From assembly GCA_963978545.1 (NCBI GenBank), contig OZ021733.1, positions 35,445,424-35,509,423 on the forward strand: 64,000 nucleotides of DNA, written 5' to 3'. The translations under genes were made by a program, and so were the position numbers. The first letter of the stretch is position 1; each line of letters opens with the position of its first letter. This DNA is from Linyphia triangularis. Lineage: Eukaryota; Arthropoda; Arachnida; Araneae; Linyphiidae. A model generated the notes under the pieces. That model worked only from the letters and a program-made list of their open reading frames with translations. It made no database searches and was not told the origin of the DNA. Shown here in pieces: positions 12,319-24,283 of this stretch.

Positions 12319-15300
12319 TTTTTTTGGTTATTTTTTTTATTTCTACCAAGACTCGGAATTGCAGTTTGACGAAGAAGACTTATCAAAATAAAATGCTACA
12401 TTTGATATCTATAAACAGAAATTTTTTTAAGTACTTTGTTGTTTAAACAAAGTAAAAATAAACAACAGACCATTAAAATTTAGTTACTTGACGAACCTAA
12501 AAAAAATATGACGTCACAATACCTGTTTTATAAAAGTTACACTAAGATAGATTGTTAGATTGTGAGTAAGCTTCTAAATCCTAACAAAGCTTAGGAGATA
12601 TATTTACTATTTATAAAATCATAAGTTAATGTGCAAATTTGTAATATTTTTACGGTCAGTAGGCCAGGATATTTGTAGGACAATATTGGTAAGCTTCAAA
12701 ACTCATTCATATTTGTACAATAGCCATTCGCAATATTCATCGACTACACTTGTTTTTGACTTGTGTAGCTTTGAAATTTGGTGTGCATTCTTGTCAGTCA
12801 TTGTTTATCCATTTTAATAATTTGAATTGAAATTTCTGTTTGGATTCAACTACTTGAGATTAAATTAATTTTTTAAAGATCAAATATTCAAAAACGATTC
12901 TATATTATTATAACTTTTAAGAATGATACATTTTTAAGATACTGAATAACCTGGCAGTAAGAGAGTATTTAAACCTCCACGTTGAATCGGGAAAAGGAAT
13001 TTGTGCTTTAAAACTCACTAATTGATACGATCCTCTATGCACTAAAAGAGATACAAAAGATTATATTAAAAATTATTTTTATGTACAAAAAAAAAATAAT
13101 AATAATAATAATTATGCATGAATATACTCTTTTAATGATTTTACATTTCAAGCATAAGCATAATAGGTTTGATGCTTCAAATCTATCATTATGAATAATA
13201 TATTACCAACTTTTATGAATTTTCTCATTGTAATCAACGTTTACAAGATAGTTATAAATATAATACATCAATTTATAGCTTATTGTAATGAATATAGCTG
13301 AGAATCTGTTGTATACATACTATTGAAACAATGAAAAATTAACGAAAAAATTAATTTTCTCACTAAACAAAAATATCTTGTACAATCTCATACGTACATC
13401 TCACTTACTAAAACAAATCAGAAGTAATTGTGGAGATGCCACTAAATAAGATATATATATTATATGCAAGTTAACATTACGAGAGAATGAGGATTTTTAA
13501 TGTAGTTTTAGATCAGGACAAAAGCAAAACAATTAAGTCCGAAAACTATCATGTAATTTTTGAAGCACCATTTGCAAAAGTATTTTAATTTTTTTTAATT
13601 CCACTAATAAGGTTGTCACTTAAGGGCGCCTTTATCATCAGATCCAGATACCAAGCCATAATACTTAATACCTTAAAATTTTACAAAATATTTATTTTTT
13701 AAGTTCATAAAAATGCAACATTTTAACATATGTCATACGCAAAAAAAATAGTCCACTACATAGTATTCGAAACTAATATTATAACTTGAACAATATTTAG
13801 AAGTCTTCTATGTTTTAAATTGTCTATAATATTCGTTCTTTTTCGCAAATAGTAAAAATATACGTAAGTTTAACACATTTAAAATACCACGGAGAATACT
13901 ACAATTTAAATTTAAGTGATGAAAAAATACTACCATAGTATTCAAAGTACTACGACAGACATTGCTGAATACAGACTCCAGGTGAGAGACTCCAGGTGAA
14001 TCAAAACAGATGCATTTTCACTATAATTACCCATTATGTAAAATATTGTACTTATTTTCATAGGGACTATTAATAATACTAAGCCTCTTATAAATGTGAG
14101 TTGATCTCTAATAAAAATAATAAAATATTTTAGTTCCTCTCATCCCTAATGAAACAAGTTAGAAACTAATAGAATAGCTTCAATTACTTTCACTCATATG
14201 ATACGTCAGTGGGAATCAGAATGATTACTTTTTTGCTTTATTCTTACTTTGCAACAGTGAAAATAAAATAATCTTAAGGTAACACTTTCACTTAACTTCA
14301 AATAAAGAGAGTCTTCCAAAACATTCTAGATAACACTAGTAACTTGGAAATAATTTGAAAACATCGGTATTCTTTAAGGAAAATGGTTTGACGGAATCTA
14401 AAATTGATGCGACTACTTAAATTGAACTTAAAGCGAAACAATTTCAGATGAACTTGTGATTGAATTACTTTACGTATTTGTCCTTTCATCAATCATTCCA
14501 GAAACTATTTGTTTGCATTTATTTCCAATGTTTCGGAAGAATATAAATTGAGTTTTTCCAAATCGTTTTGTATTTCCTGCATTTAAATTGTCAAATTTGA
14601 ATTTCAAATGTTTGTAAAGTTTAAAGGCCTTTGAAATTAATTTGTAAAGATGCGCGAAGATACAAATCTTGAACAAACTTTTGATTTTAAGGTTATAGTA
14701 TGTGGTTGAATGAGAAAGGCTTTATTCACGTTTCCTTGAAGTTATGAGAGCTCTTAGGTAACCCGTAGCAACGCTAACGTTCGATATCTAGACTATGTTG
14801 AAGAGAGTTTTATCTTATCCTATTTCGTACTGACTAAAGGCCAACCATGATAAGAAATTATACTATTCATTGATATAAGTTTGTTGTAATATTTTCTCTC
14901 CCAAAGTGGGTTTGCCACATTTTTGGATCTTGAATAACATTGACTGATCTGGGATTGATTATTGGCAGATTCAATCGTTTTAAACCGATAAAACTGTAAT
15001 AGATTATCTACAGATTCAATTTTTATAAAGAAATTATATTTGTAATAATTTATCAGCAGTTTCATAGTTTTTGAGGCAATTAGATAAGTAATAGGTTTCT
15101 GTAGAATCAGGCAGTGTATGCTCTTAGATATGTAATATATAAATTGCAGGATTTGTAACTTTAAACAAAAAGGTTATTAAAGTCGTATTTTCAGTAATGT
15201 AGAAAAAATACGAATTATTTGTACTTTGGAATTTTACAGCATTTATATTTGATATAGGTAAAACTTCCACCAACAATTCAGATTGTAACTTAAAATTATG

Positions 15301-16297
15301 GTACTTTGCTAATGAACTATAAATAGCAATTTTATATTTTAATTAGTTGAAGTAAAAACGATGAATTTCTTTGACTAAATTCTAAATATAATAGCTTATT
15401 TAAATTTTTTCAAAGGTCACACTTTTTTAATACTTTGTGATGGGTATTTCTAAACATTGTTAATATGATCGTAATAAATGTTTTCCTTTTCTTTTTTTCC
15501 GATTAAAGGGCACAGAATTATTTTATTTTTGTCAAAGTATTTTTTTTTTTAATTTCCTCTCTATTGATGTTTTTCTTTTGTTTACTCAAACACTGACCCT
15601 TTTAAAAAAGTTTTACTCATTCACAATAATAAAAAATATTTTATTTCGAAGTACATTTTGACTTATACAAAAGTATCTTTATAACTTTTTAAATAAAATA
15701 CGCTAGTTTTTACAGTATCATAAAAAAAAGGTAATCTTCATTTGCACTATTAATTTCTTGAATAAAGAACACCTAATTTGAGTATAAAAAGTCAACTAAT
15801 GTTTAAATCTTCAATAAAAAACTGTATATTTTTTATTTTAAGCTTAATTAAGTAATAACTATCAATTTTGAAATTTATCCAACCATAAAAACGTATACAG
15901 TATCTGGCAAAATAAAAAACTTGACTATATTTTCAAACTTCTTTTTATTTTGTAAAGAAAGATCATAGTTGGTTTTTATCTGATCAATAAAAGATAAAGA
16001 ATTCATGTCTATTGGGGAGTCATAAGAACATCCTATTTCCCAACGTGCCATTGAAAATTTTCATTTCTCACTTTGGTAAATATTTCCTGAAATTCATTTC
16101 CGAAAATAACGTATTTCTCTCCTGAGACGAAGTCTCATAAAAATCCAGGAGCAAAACCTTAGCACCAAAAACTTAATCTTTAAACATTTCACGGTTTTGT
16201 GATTTTTTCCCATTTGTGTCAAAAAAACTTATTCCCAGGTTTACAAATGGTAAACCGTTAAAAACTCGATGACTCCCTTTCTCCACACACCATCTCC
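12314..16297. other. AT-rich DNA without recognisable gene
   Basis: The minus-strand frames at 14298-14676 and 14820-15065 are 64-81 codons with AT-driven composition and no motif. A minor 14-bp direct duplication (GACTCCAGGTGA) lies near 13973-14000. No other bounded repeat was recognised. Confidence 0.5.
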
Positions 16298-16433
16298 TCA
16301 TCCATCCCACCTTGCGCAGAATCTCCATTTTCTTTCTACTCTCCAAATTGAAATTGGGAAGCCCCCATAAAAAAAGTTTCTTTCCTTCACCCTCGATGCG
16401 AAAGATAAGTCTAGAAATAAGAACAACCCGGTC

Positions 16434-16464
<31 letters not shown>

Positions 16465-16496
16465 AGAGAGAGAGAAGAGAAAAGAAAAAAAAAAGA
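16434..16496. repeat. 63-bp pure purine tract (poly-A, GA, A-rich)
   Basis: Twenty-eight As pass into a GA dinucleotide run and then a GAGAAAAGAAA tract, without a pyrimidine until 16497. The complementary strand is therefore all pyrimidine. Open frames here (poly-Lys/Glu or poly-Phe/Ser) are artefacts. Such mirror-type purine tracts can form triplex DNA and are polymorphic. Confidence 0.9.
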
Positions 16497-16499
16497 TGG

Positions 16500-19400
16500 G
16501 AAATAATGGAATAAAGAAATCGCGTGGCCATCAGAGAGATTCTGTTCGCCACTACCAATTGAATCTATTTGAACGTTGTTATTTTGCTTCCTATTAGCTT
16601 AAGAAGAAAAATCTACAAACCATGAAGACAAGAGGGAGCGAGGAATGATAATAATAATAAAGTTAAAAAAAAAAAAAAAAACTGGTAAAGGTTTAATGGT
16701 TGGGGGCGGAGAGAGAACTAGCTAATGAATTTGAACGAAGTCCTAGAGTAGTGTCCTATCTCGCCCAGAGGGGTTTAACAATCGGCGATTAAAAATCTGC
16801 CCTAGATGGGCTGAAGCTATTGGTTTCTAGTCCACTATGGAAGCCTGGGCCTCATTACAGGACTAATCACAATTCGCCACGTCCCCTATATTTATATTTA
16901 CACATATATCTATACATCCAGGCTGCAAGAAGGAAGAGATTGTAGAATGGGCCCTGTGAGTCTTGGGTTTTGTTTACATAGACGGGGAACTGGATTTAGC
17001 GAAGGATATTAACGGCGTCTTCATCCATTGTATTGTTGATGCCCCCTGGGGAGATCAGGTTGAATAAGAAGCGCAGGAGGAAAGAAGATGAGGATGGAGA
17101 AGATCTTCTTTTAGAAGACATTCCTGCTGACTTCGTTTTAAGACGTAATAGCGGAAGAAGATGCTGCAGCATTGGATACAACAATGCATCTCTCTCTCTT
17201 AAAACTTTTTATTTTTTTATAAATCAGTTGGAACCCCCACCCCTCTCCCTTCATGTTTGGGTATGAGCCGGTTTACAAAAGGATCTTTGGAAAAACGTCG
17301 CAAGAAGTGATCTAGATTAAAGTTTGATCAGATCGCTCTCTCTCTCTCTGACGTTTCTTTTTCTCATAGGCAACAGTTATACTTGTTTATGGAGAAAAGC
17401 CTGTCTGGATTCAATACATAAAGGGGAATATGCCAACATGCGCCCTTTGCTTTTTGAAATATTCTTCTTTAATGGTAGGTATAGAATGGGAGTCACATGA
17501 TGTTTTGAAAGCAAGGCGTGGATTCAGAGGTTCAAGGTATGCAGTTAGCACATAAAGCGATCGACACAATGTGGGTTATTTTGAGATGTTTGATGTTTTG
17601 ACGAAGAGAAGTTGTTTTAAAAAGTGTCAGATATGTTTATACTTCCATTTTTACAGTTACAATAACAGTCGGAATTGTTCGCTTATAATATTTGTGTTAT
17701 ACAATGCTCTCTTGGAATCGATTGTATCCTGATTTCCATCATCCTTGAAAAAAAAAGTAAGGTTATTGTGTGGGATATGTTATAAGCTAGATGTATGTAG
17801 CGCAATGATTTTCTTTTGCAGAAGTGATAAGTGTATTTGAATAAAAAGTATGGCAAAGTTTGTTTCCGATTCACAGTTTTGGTAAATATGAAATTCGGGA
17901 ACTTGTTGAAATGTTCTATTTGTATATGTAAATATAAAAAAAAATTACTCTGTACATATCTGTTCAAAGAAATAAACAATTTCATTGAAAGCGTATGATA
18001 TTGTAAACAAACAATTATAAATGCATTTATTTGCACCACGAGGATATTGTATTTTATAATTATATAGGCATTACACTTGCAATTTTAACTAAAATGTTTC
18101 CTTAGTTGTGCAGGAAATTTTATAAAACAATTTAATTTAAAAATGCATTTCTTAAATACTTTTAGCCACTTAATTTATTTCAATGGATCATGGTGGTAAA
18201 ATTATATTTTAGGTCTTTTATAATCAACACATTTGTTACTACCAACATAGTTAGAACTTGATTCACCTCAACAAATAAAAAAAAGTCAAGTTACTTTGTT
18301 CCGTAGCTGCAGTCTTAGCATGCGATGAACACTTGTAAGGCTGTCCATTTAATATGATTTCAGAAACAGGTAGATATCGCAGTGATTGTGATAGATTGCC
18401 TCTACTGTCTTGCGGCCCCCGCAGGAGGTCTTGTGCTCTCTTAAAATGTTTGACTTTCTGCCATGCTAATTACTCTACCGAAATAGATATGTTTTAGGGT
18501 CAATTGAAAGAGATTCCACTTTGTACTACGCAGTATCTGTTTTAGGAGGGAAATGAGACTATGTCACTATACTGAATAACAATATGTTGCTCTACCGAAA
18601 GATGAATGCTGAATTTGTTGATATACCTAAGAAAACATTGTATTAGATATATGGAACAGAGATTAAGCAGTATTTGTTCAAAGAAAAAATGGCAGATATT
18701 GTGACAGTGACATGTAGTCTCCTGTTGATTAACTAACTGTCTCGTGGAAGTTTTTTCATTCAAAACGTAAACGGAAATGGTTTCTTCTTGAAATATTTTC
18801 CAGAAGGCATTCTTTCCCTTGACTCTTCTACTTGTTGTCCTGATTCGGATGTAAGGATGTTCCGGCACAGTTATCCCTCATGTAGCTCTCGCATCATAAA
18901 ATCTCTAATATAACCAACTCACCACAAGTTATGGACTTTTGTTTGCCTTCAGACCGGGCTTTTATTTCCCCCTTTTCTATTGTACCATATCACCCAACTC
19001 TCCAACTACTACACCACCTGCGTTAGTTGAAAAAGCGAATTCTCACTTTTTACCGAGATTTTCCCCACCTCTGAACATGTGGATTATGGCACAGTTATAA
19101 GTGGTTAACTACGCCACGCATCCAAGCTGTTACGCCTACAAACCTGTTTCATTGAGCTCATACCCATTCGTATAAACCACTTAGTGAGTTTTCACTCGAT
19201 TATTAGGAATAATCGATTATAGCATCCATGAATCGAAACTGCACAGAAGCCTTGGCGATCAACGAGGGGAGTTGGCTTATTATTAATCCTGTAAACAAGC
19301 ATTTCGTTCTTTTTCCCCCTTCACAGTATACGACGTCAATCATAATTTGGCGGATTTAGGCATAAATGAATTCCTCGCCATCAAGACTAGGGCATGAATA

Positions 19401-19680
19401 TGCAATGAAGCGAACCGCTGAAAGCGTAGTGGGGAAATCGAGTCTGGTTTTTTTCCTGAGGTATAACTCTCCCTTTGGGTTTTCTTCGTTTCTTTTTTAA
19501 ACGACACGCTCTTTTAAATGGATTATTCATAGATGCAGTAACAGGATTAACGGCCTGCGGTAAAATAAGACCAAGTCCCGAAGAAAATAGTTGACAAGGG
19601 TGGTGTGTCCAACCGGCTTTTTGTCTGGTAAAATGTAGTTTCTGTAGAGAGAATGTTATTGATGAGGATGAGGTTTCTTT
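16500..19680. promoter_or_regulatory. Higher-complexity block, candidate regulatory region
   Basis: Compared with its flanks this interval has visibly higher sequence complexity and GC, especially at 16700-17350, 18290-18480 and 18880-19620, with few homopolymers outside short runs. I found no chain of exons. A frame with an ATG at 17039 (to 17266, plus) carries a basic-acidic stretch (KKRRRKEDEDGED) but no known domain. ATTA/TAAT homeodomain-type words and a TATGCAAT octamer-like word occur near 19200-19400. The likely explanations are conserved non-coding or enhancer DNA, or unrecognised exons. Confidence 0.3.
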
Positions 19681-20303
19681 CTTTTTAACACTATACCAAG
19701 CGACATTTTATACATACCTATTTCTACCGATGGCGGTAAAATGACCGCTTTTCAAATAACCATCATATTCATTTTCAGTTGATTATAAATAATACAGAAC
19801 TTAGCATAGGCAATAAAACACAAAATAATTATAATGTAATAATTAAAAAATATTTATTTTTTCGGGCTTTTGGAAGAAAAATGAGAACCTGGAAGTTAAC
19901 AATTTTGATTAAAGTCTCAATAACTTTATTTGCCCCACTATAATACCCAGGAATGAATTATTCCAATAAAAGTTAATAAGTATTACAACAATTGTTTTTT
20001 GCTGAAAAAAAAAAATGCTTGAAATATCCCCAACTGACATCACAAAAGAAAAAAATTTCTTGACATGCGTTTTTTCTATTCAGGATATTTGATATTTTCA
20101 TGATTATTTTAAGAATGACTTTAAATATCAAGTTTTAATATTTTTTTAATTAAATAAACTCTGTCCAACCAGATTTGTTAATAAAAGCTCCATGAAAAAA
20201 CTGTATCGTGAAAATCTTTTGAAATGATAGATATATGCAACAGTTTATAATAAAGTTAAATTTTCTACCCATGTTAATTACGTCTAGATTGGAAGCGCAT
20301 ACT
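19681..20303. other. AT-rich DNA, nothing recognised
   Basis: There is low-complexity A/T sequence between the higher-complexity block and the SINE at 20.3 kb. No frame of note. Confidence 0.5.
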
Positions 20304-20312
20304 TAATAAAAA

Positions 20313-20494
20313 AGGTTGGTTGTTTTCAGATTATCTGGCGCCGTCAGCAACACGAGGGCTATAATGCGCCGAAACATTCGTCATTAGACAAGCCAACATA
20401 CATTTACAAACACCCATGCCTACACGGGACTCGAACCCGCAACCTCACGGTCCAGAAGCTAGCACGCTAACCACTATACCGTTTGGTCGGCTAA
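20313..20494 (-). mobile_element. tRNA-derived SINE, full-length copy
   Basis: On the minus strand the element starts with a tRNA-like head of about 73 nt (20491 back to about 20419). It has a box A region (TAGTGGTTAGCG), box B (GGTTCGAGTCC) and partly complementary acceptor ends GCCGACC and GTAGGC. A unique body follows and the element ends in CAACCAACC. Direct repeats TAATAAAAA at 20304-20312 and 20495-20503 look like a target-site duplication. A second copy lies at 22771-22939. Internal RNA polymerase III promoter boxes would drive transcription. Confidence 0.85.
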
Positions 20495-20503
20495 TAATAA
20501 AAA

Positions 20504-21360
20504 GAATTAGAAATTCGCTTTTAATTTTATTTGTATAAATAATTATAATTTTCATTTAAATAAGCGTATTTTGGTGAAACTTAATAATTACTTAAACGAA
20601 TATTTAGGCTGTCAATTTACAATTTTTGTCAACTACATGGGCATATATACCGTGGACATTGGTCAATAATTTTTTATAGATTTTTACATTTTAACCCGTC
20701 TCTCATCAGCTGAGTATTAAGTTGATTCAACCATTCACAGATTATAAACTCGTATTCATTTTTAAATTGTGAAAAAGGAAATTAATTGTTAGATTCAAAG
20801 AACGAACAACTCAATGACGAATTATTCAAACAAGTTCAATCTTTAAGACTAATGTTTTACCGTTTAACGGGATCAACTTTTTACACCTTGTATCAAATAA
20901 ATATTTACTCGCCTTCAAATATGTTTGGAAATCGTTTTAATGCATTTCATGATAAACACTTTTGGCTATAACTTCGGGGGGAAAAAATGAAGAAAGCGAT
21001 GCGTTAAAATAATTGAAATGACGCTTTTCAGATTAGGGTAAAATGACCAGATCTTATAGCTGAGGTTGTAACTCTTTTTTCATATCATTCGGAGAGCTCT
21101 TCAAAGAGATGAGATGAGTATATCTTTTGGTTTTCGCTGAATATTTGAATGAAATACATTATTTTACTAAAACTAAAATTGATGTTTTACATTTTCCACA
21201 ATTCATCATTTAAAAGATATTTCTCCTGAGTAATAGATATCTAAAACTGCCTTAATAGTTCATGTATAAATTTTTTCCCTAAAAATGATATATTTTCTTA
21301 AAGTATTAATGGGAAGTGGGAGATTCTATTTTTAGCGTTCAATTGGTGTAAGGCATTTTT
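20504..21360. other. AT-rich DNA, nothing recognised
   Basis: The 61-codon plus frame at 20786-20971 starts at a TTG codon and has no motif. No bounded repeat was found. Confidence 0.5.
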
Positions 21361-21560
21361 TTTTTTTTATTTCATTCTATTTTATTTTATTCCATTATTT
21401 TTTTTGTTTTATTTCTTTTTTTTTTTTTTTTGCAATTTTATTTCTATTTTACTTCCATTTTATTTTTATTTCATCTCCACTTTATTTCTGTTTTATTTCT
21501 GTCATATTTTTATTTTATTTCTATTTTTAATTTCATTTCTATTATTTTGTGGCATACATA
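21361..21560. repeat. Degenerate T-rich TTTTATTTCT-type repeat
   Basis: Irregular units of about 10 bases resembling TTTTATTTCT follow a T-run. The plus frame at 21404-21592 is a Phe/Leu/Ile translation of this repeat, not a gene. Confidence 0.75.
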
Positions 21561-21575
21561 ATTTCCTTGCTTCAA

Positions 21576-21746
21576 AATTTAATTTAATTTAATTTAATTT
21601 AATTTAATTAAATTTAATTTAATTTAATTTAATTTAATTTAATTTAATTTAATTTAATTTAATTTAATTTAATTTAATTTAATTTAATTTAATTTAATTT
21701 AATTTAATTTAATTTAATTTAATTTAATTTAATTTAATTTAATTTA
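21576..21746. repeat. (AATTT)n microsatellite, about 34 units
   Basis: About 171 bases of AATTT pentamer have a single variant unit (AATTA) at 21606-21610. The array is flanked by AAATA-type decayed units downstream. Confidence 0.97.
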
Positions 21747-21838
21747 TGAAATGAGGGAAAGATGAATAAACTAAAATAAAAATAAAAGGAGATAAAATAA
21801 AAATATGAATTTAAATGACACCGAAGAAAGATACCATG

Positions 21839-21890
21839 TTGACTTTCGCAAGAAATTCAGGAGCGATTCTGAATTTCTTGTGAAAGTCAA
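21839..21890 (+). other. 22-bp-stem hairpin with 8-nt loop
   Basis: The left arm at 21839-21860 begins TTGACTTTCGCAAG and the right arm at 21869-21890 ends CTTGTGAAAGTCAA. The loop is GAGCGATT. The one non-identical position gives a G-U pair in plus-strand RNA, so the plus transcript folds without mismatch, while the minus transcript has one A-C mismatch. Pairing weakens outside the arms. Candidates are a small foldback element, a recent inverted duplication, or a short microRNA-like hairpin. The stem is shorter than that of a typical primary microRNA. Confidence 0.65.
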
Positions 21891-22759
21891 GTAACTGTTG
21901 CAAGATAATCCACCAGCGAATTCTAAAGCCCATGAATGATGACGTCCAATTCAGATCGGATGCTGATTCATTAAAGTAAGATGAAACATTATTATGAAAT
22001 TCGGTAGAAATACTTAAGTTGCACGAAGTGTTTGGTGGAATTAGTTTAAGTCACAGCAATCTCATTAAAGCATTAATGGATATTTCATCAGTCGCAGCTA
22101 ATTATATTGTCTTCACCTAGATGGCGTGGTTATTTTTAGGCCAAAAGTCCATAGTGATGTGCTTAGACTTACACACACTAAATGTTTGCACACATGTTTC
22201 TGAATGTTTTGATGGGCTTTCAATTATTTAAGGAATGAAATAAAGAATATAGGTATTACTAAGGATCACTACAATACCTAAAAACACCAGATGCCTAAAA
22301 AAATAACAACGCAATAGTTTCTATTAAAAAAAAAGGTTGTTTATGAGGGTAAAGCCAAGATTTCCGGCACTCAAGTAATTTAAATTTAATCTTGAAGTAA
22401 TTCCTCGCCATTTAATTTGGAACAAATTCTGTCTCATGAACTATCTCCAGTCCCAATAACTTTCTTTATCGATTCTAATGAAATAAAGATTGTAAAAAGT
22501 TGTCAAAATTGGAAACCCTGCTAAAGGGAGATGTATCTTGCCAAACAGTTTCTGATCGTCCTTTGTAATTGATCGATCAACCTTACTCTGAGTGATTTTT
22601 TTTTTCTTTTAAAGGTTCTGTAAGCAACTATTCTCGGTTTAAATCTGCAAATATAGTCAAACTACTATCGGAAAGTGTTTACTTGATTTTTATTGGTATT
22701 AAACTTTCATCCCCAAAGACTTTGCAAGACAAAAGAGAGAAACATGCTTGGCAGATCCC
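21891..22759. other. No recognisable gene
   Basis: Mixed-complexity sequence at 21900-22200 is followed by AT-rich DNA. No open frame over 60 codons or repeat with ends was seen. Confidence 0.45.
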
Positions 22760-22770
22760 CAATTCCATCA

Positions 22771-22939
22771 ACGGTATAGTGGTTAGCATGCTTCTAGACC
22801 GTGAGGTAGCGGGTTCGAGTCCCGTGTATGGCATGGGTGTTTGTAAATGTATGTTGGCTTGTAAAATGACGAATGTTTCGGTGCATTATAGCCCTATAGT
22901 GTTGCTGAGGGTGCCAGATAATTTGAAAACAACCAACCA
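22771..22939 (+). mobile_element. tRNA-derived SINE, copy lacking the extreme 5' end
   Basis: This is the same family as the minus-strand copy at 20313-20494. It starts at ACGGTATAGTGG, so about 11 bases of the tRNA-like head are missing. Box A TAGTGGTTAGCA and box B GGTTCGAGTCC are intact, and the copy ends in CAACCAACC. It is flanked by a perfect 11-bp target-site duplication, CAATTCCATCA, at 22760-22770 and 22940-22950, which marks a LINE-mobilised insertion. Any open frames across it are fortuitous. Confidence 0.9.
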
Positions 22940-22950
22940 CAATTCCATCA

Positions 22951-24062
22951 CAAAAAGCCACAAAATCACAGAAAATAAAAGACAAATAAATCTGAATAAT
23001 AATAAGTGACCTTATACAAATTATGAATATTATTATTTTATTTAATAAAGTGCAATATTTGTTGAAGTGTTTCAAAACTGCAAATTTTATCAGCTCTGCG
23101 TGACAGATATTATAATTGTTCAACAAGCATACATACTAGGAATAGAAAGAAGTAGGTAGCAGATTGTTTTTTCTGATGACAGTAATGTTCTTTTTGCTTC
23201 TCTACTACTATTTAGGAGAATTTATAACTGCCCCAATATGCATGAAATTGCCAATACTAAGACGATCTTTGATTGACATTAAAACCTCTGTCCTAAAACA
23301 CACTAAAATCAAAACAGATATTTTGGCCTGACATTCTCAGAGTGAATGTAATATCACAGCTGGCCTTTTTGGTAATAGAAAATGTAAATTATATATATTG
23401 AAACTTTTAAAGAATCGCCCACTTTCTTTTGTAGGAGGCAAAACAGAAAGCACCTTTATTAACTTCAGCTACCCACATTAGTCCAGTCATTCTAAGGTTT
23501 AACCTTGCACAAATTCCCATTGAGCTGAAATTTTTCAGATTGGCTCCATTTGATGCCATGAGCAACCTACAAAAGTCCCCTATTCTCCCCCTTCGGCTTC
23601 CTGGTTTTCTAGGTGCTGGAGAAATGCTGGAACAGCTGTTACGCACAAATGGATACTCGCATTGAGCTCAAATAGGTCTCAAATGAAAGATAAATAAATG
23701 GGCTTTAATTTAAATTTAAATTAGGTATCATTCGGTGACTCACAAATTGATAAAACTATGTCAAAGTAAAAAAACTATTAATTTTTTGATTTTAATGCTT
23801 TCATTTTCAAACATTATTTACACACTTGATATAAAACTATTCAGATATTTTTTTAGATTTCTATAGATACATTAATATTGCTTGTGCGGTAAATAGTTGC
23901 AAATATACAAGCGTTTCAGGGAAACACTACCTTATATTTGGAATCTCATAATACAGAAAATAATACAGTGAGTTGGTTCACCCTGATCAAACTACACTAT
24001 CACCATTTTCCCCAACTCTTTTTCATTTGAGACCTTTTTTAAACTTAAATACAATATCATAT
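22951..24062. other. No recognisable gene
   Basis: A 79-codon minus frame (23407-23646) lies in DNA of somewhat higher GC but has no recognised family. The rest is AT-rich. Confidence 0.4.
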
Positions 24063-24064
24063 TA

Positions 24065-24281
24065 CACAGATATATGGCATCCAAAAAATTACTGACCCAT
24101 GTTGAGCATACATAAAAAAATACATGAATTTGAGATAAAAACTAACACATCCTCTGTATTTTCCAAAATGTATTGTTTTTCTAGTACCAATGCAACAAAT
24201 GATATATTCCTATCTCCAATCGTATTTTAATTATTCACGTTTATAAATTTAATAGGGGTCAATATTTTATTGGACACTCTG
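24065..24281. mobile_element. mariner-like MITE
   Basis: This 217-bp element is flanked by TA at 24063-24064 and 24282-24283. The left end reads CACAGATATATGGCATCCAA then AAAATTACTGACCC. The complement of the right end reads CAGAGTGTCCAATAAAATAT then TGACCC, giving imperfect inverted termini of about 30 bp. The CAGAGTGTCCAA-type terminus and TA target are typical of Tc1/mariner derivatives. There is no transposase coding. Confidence 0.65.
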
Positions 24282-24283
24282 TA

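Noticed and set aside
18542..18868. 108-codon minus frame
   Set aside because: It has no domain, no splice context and AT-biased residue use; probably chance.
20419..20491. Functional tRNA gene on the minus strand
   Set aside because: Boxes A and B are good, but the acceptor stem is imperfect and the sequence continues into a repeated body with a tail and target duplications, so it is a SINE head.
23352..23360. TATCACAGC resembling the miR-2 family seed
   Set aside because: No opposing arm capable of a hairpin was found upstream within the expected distance.
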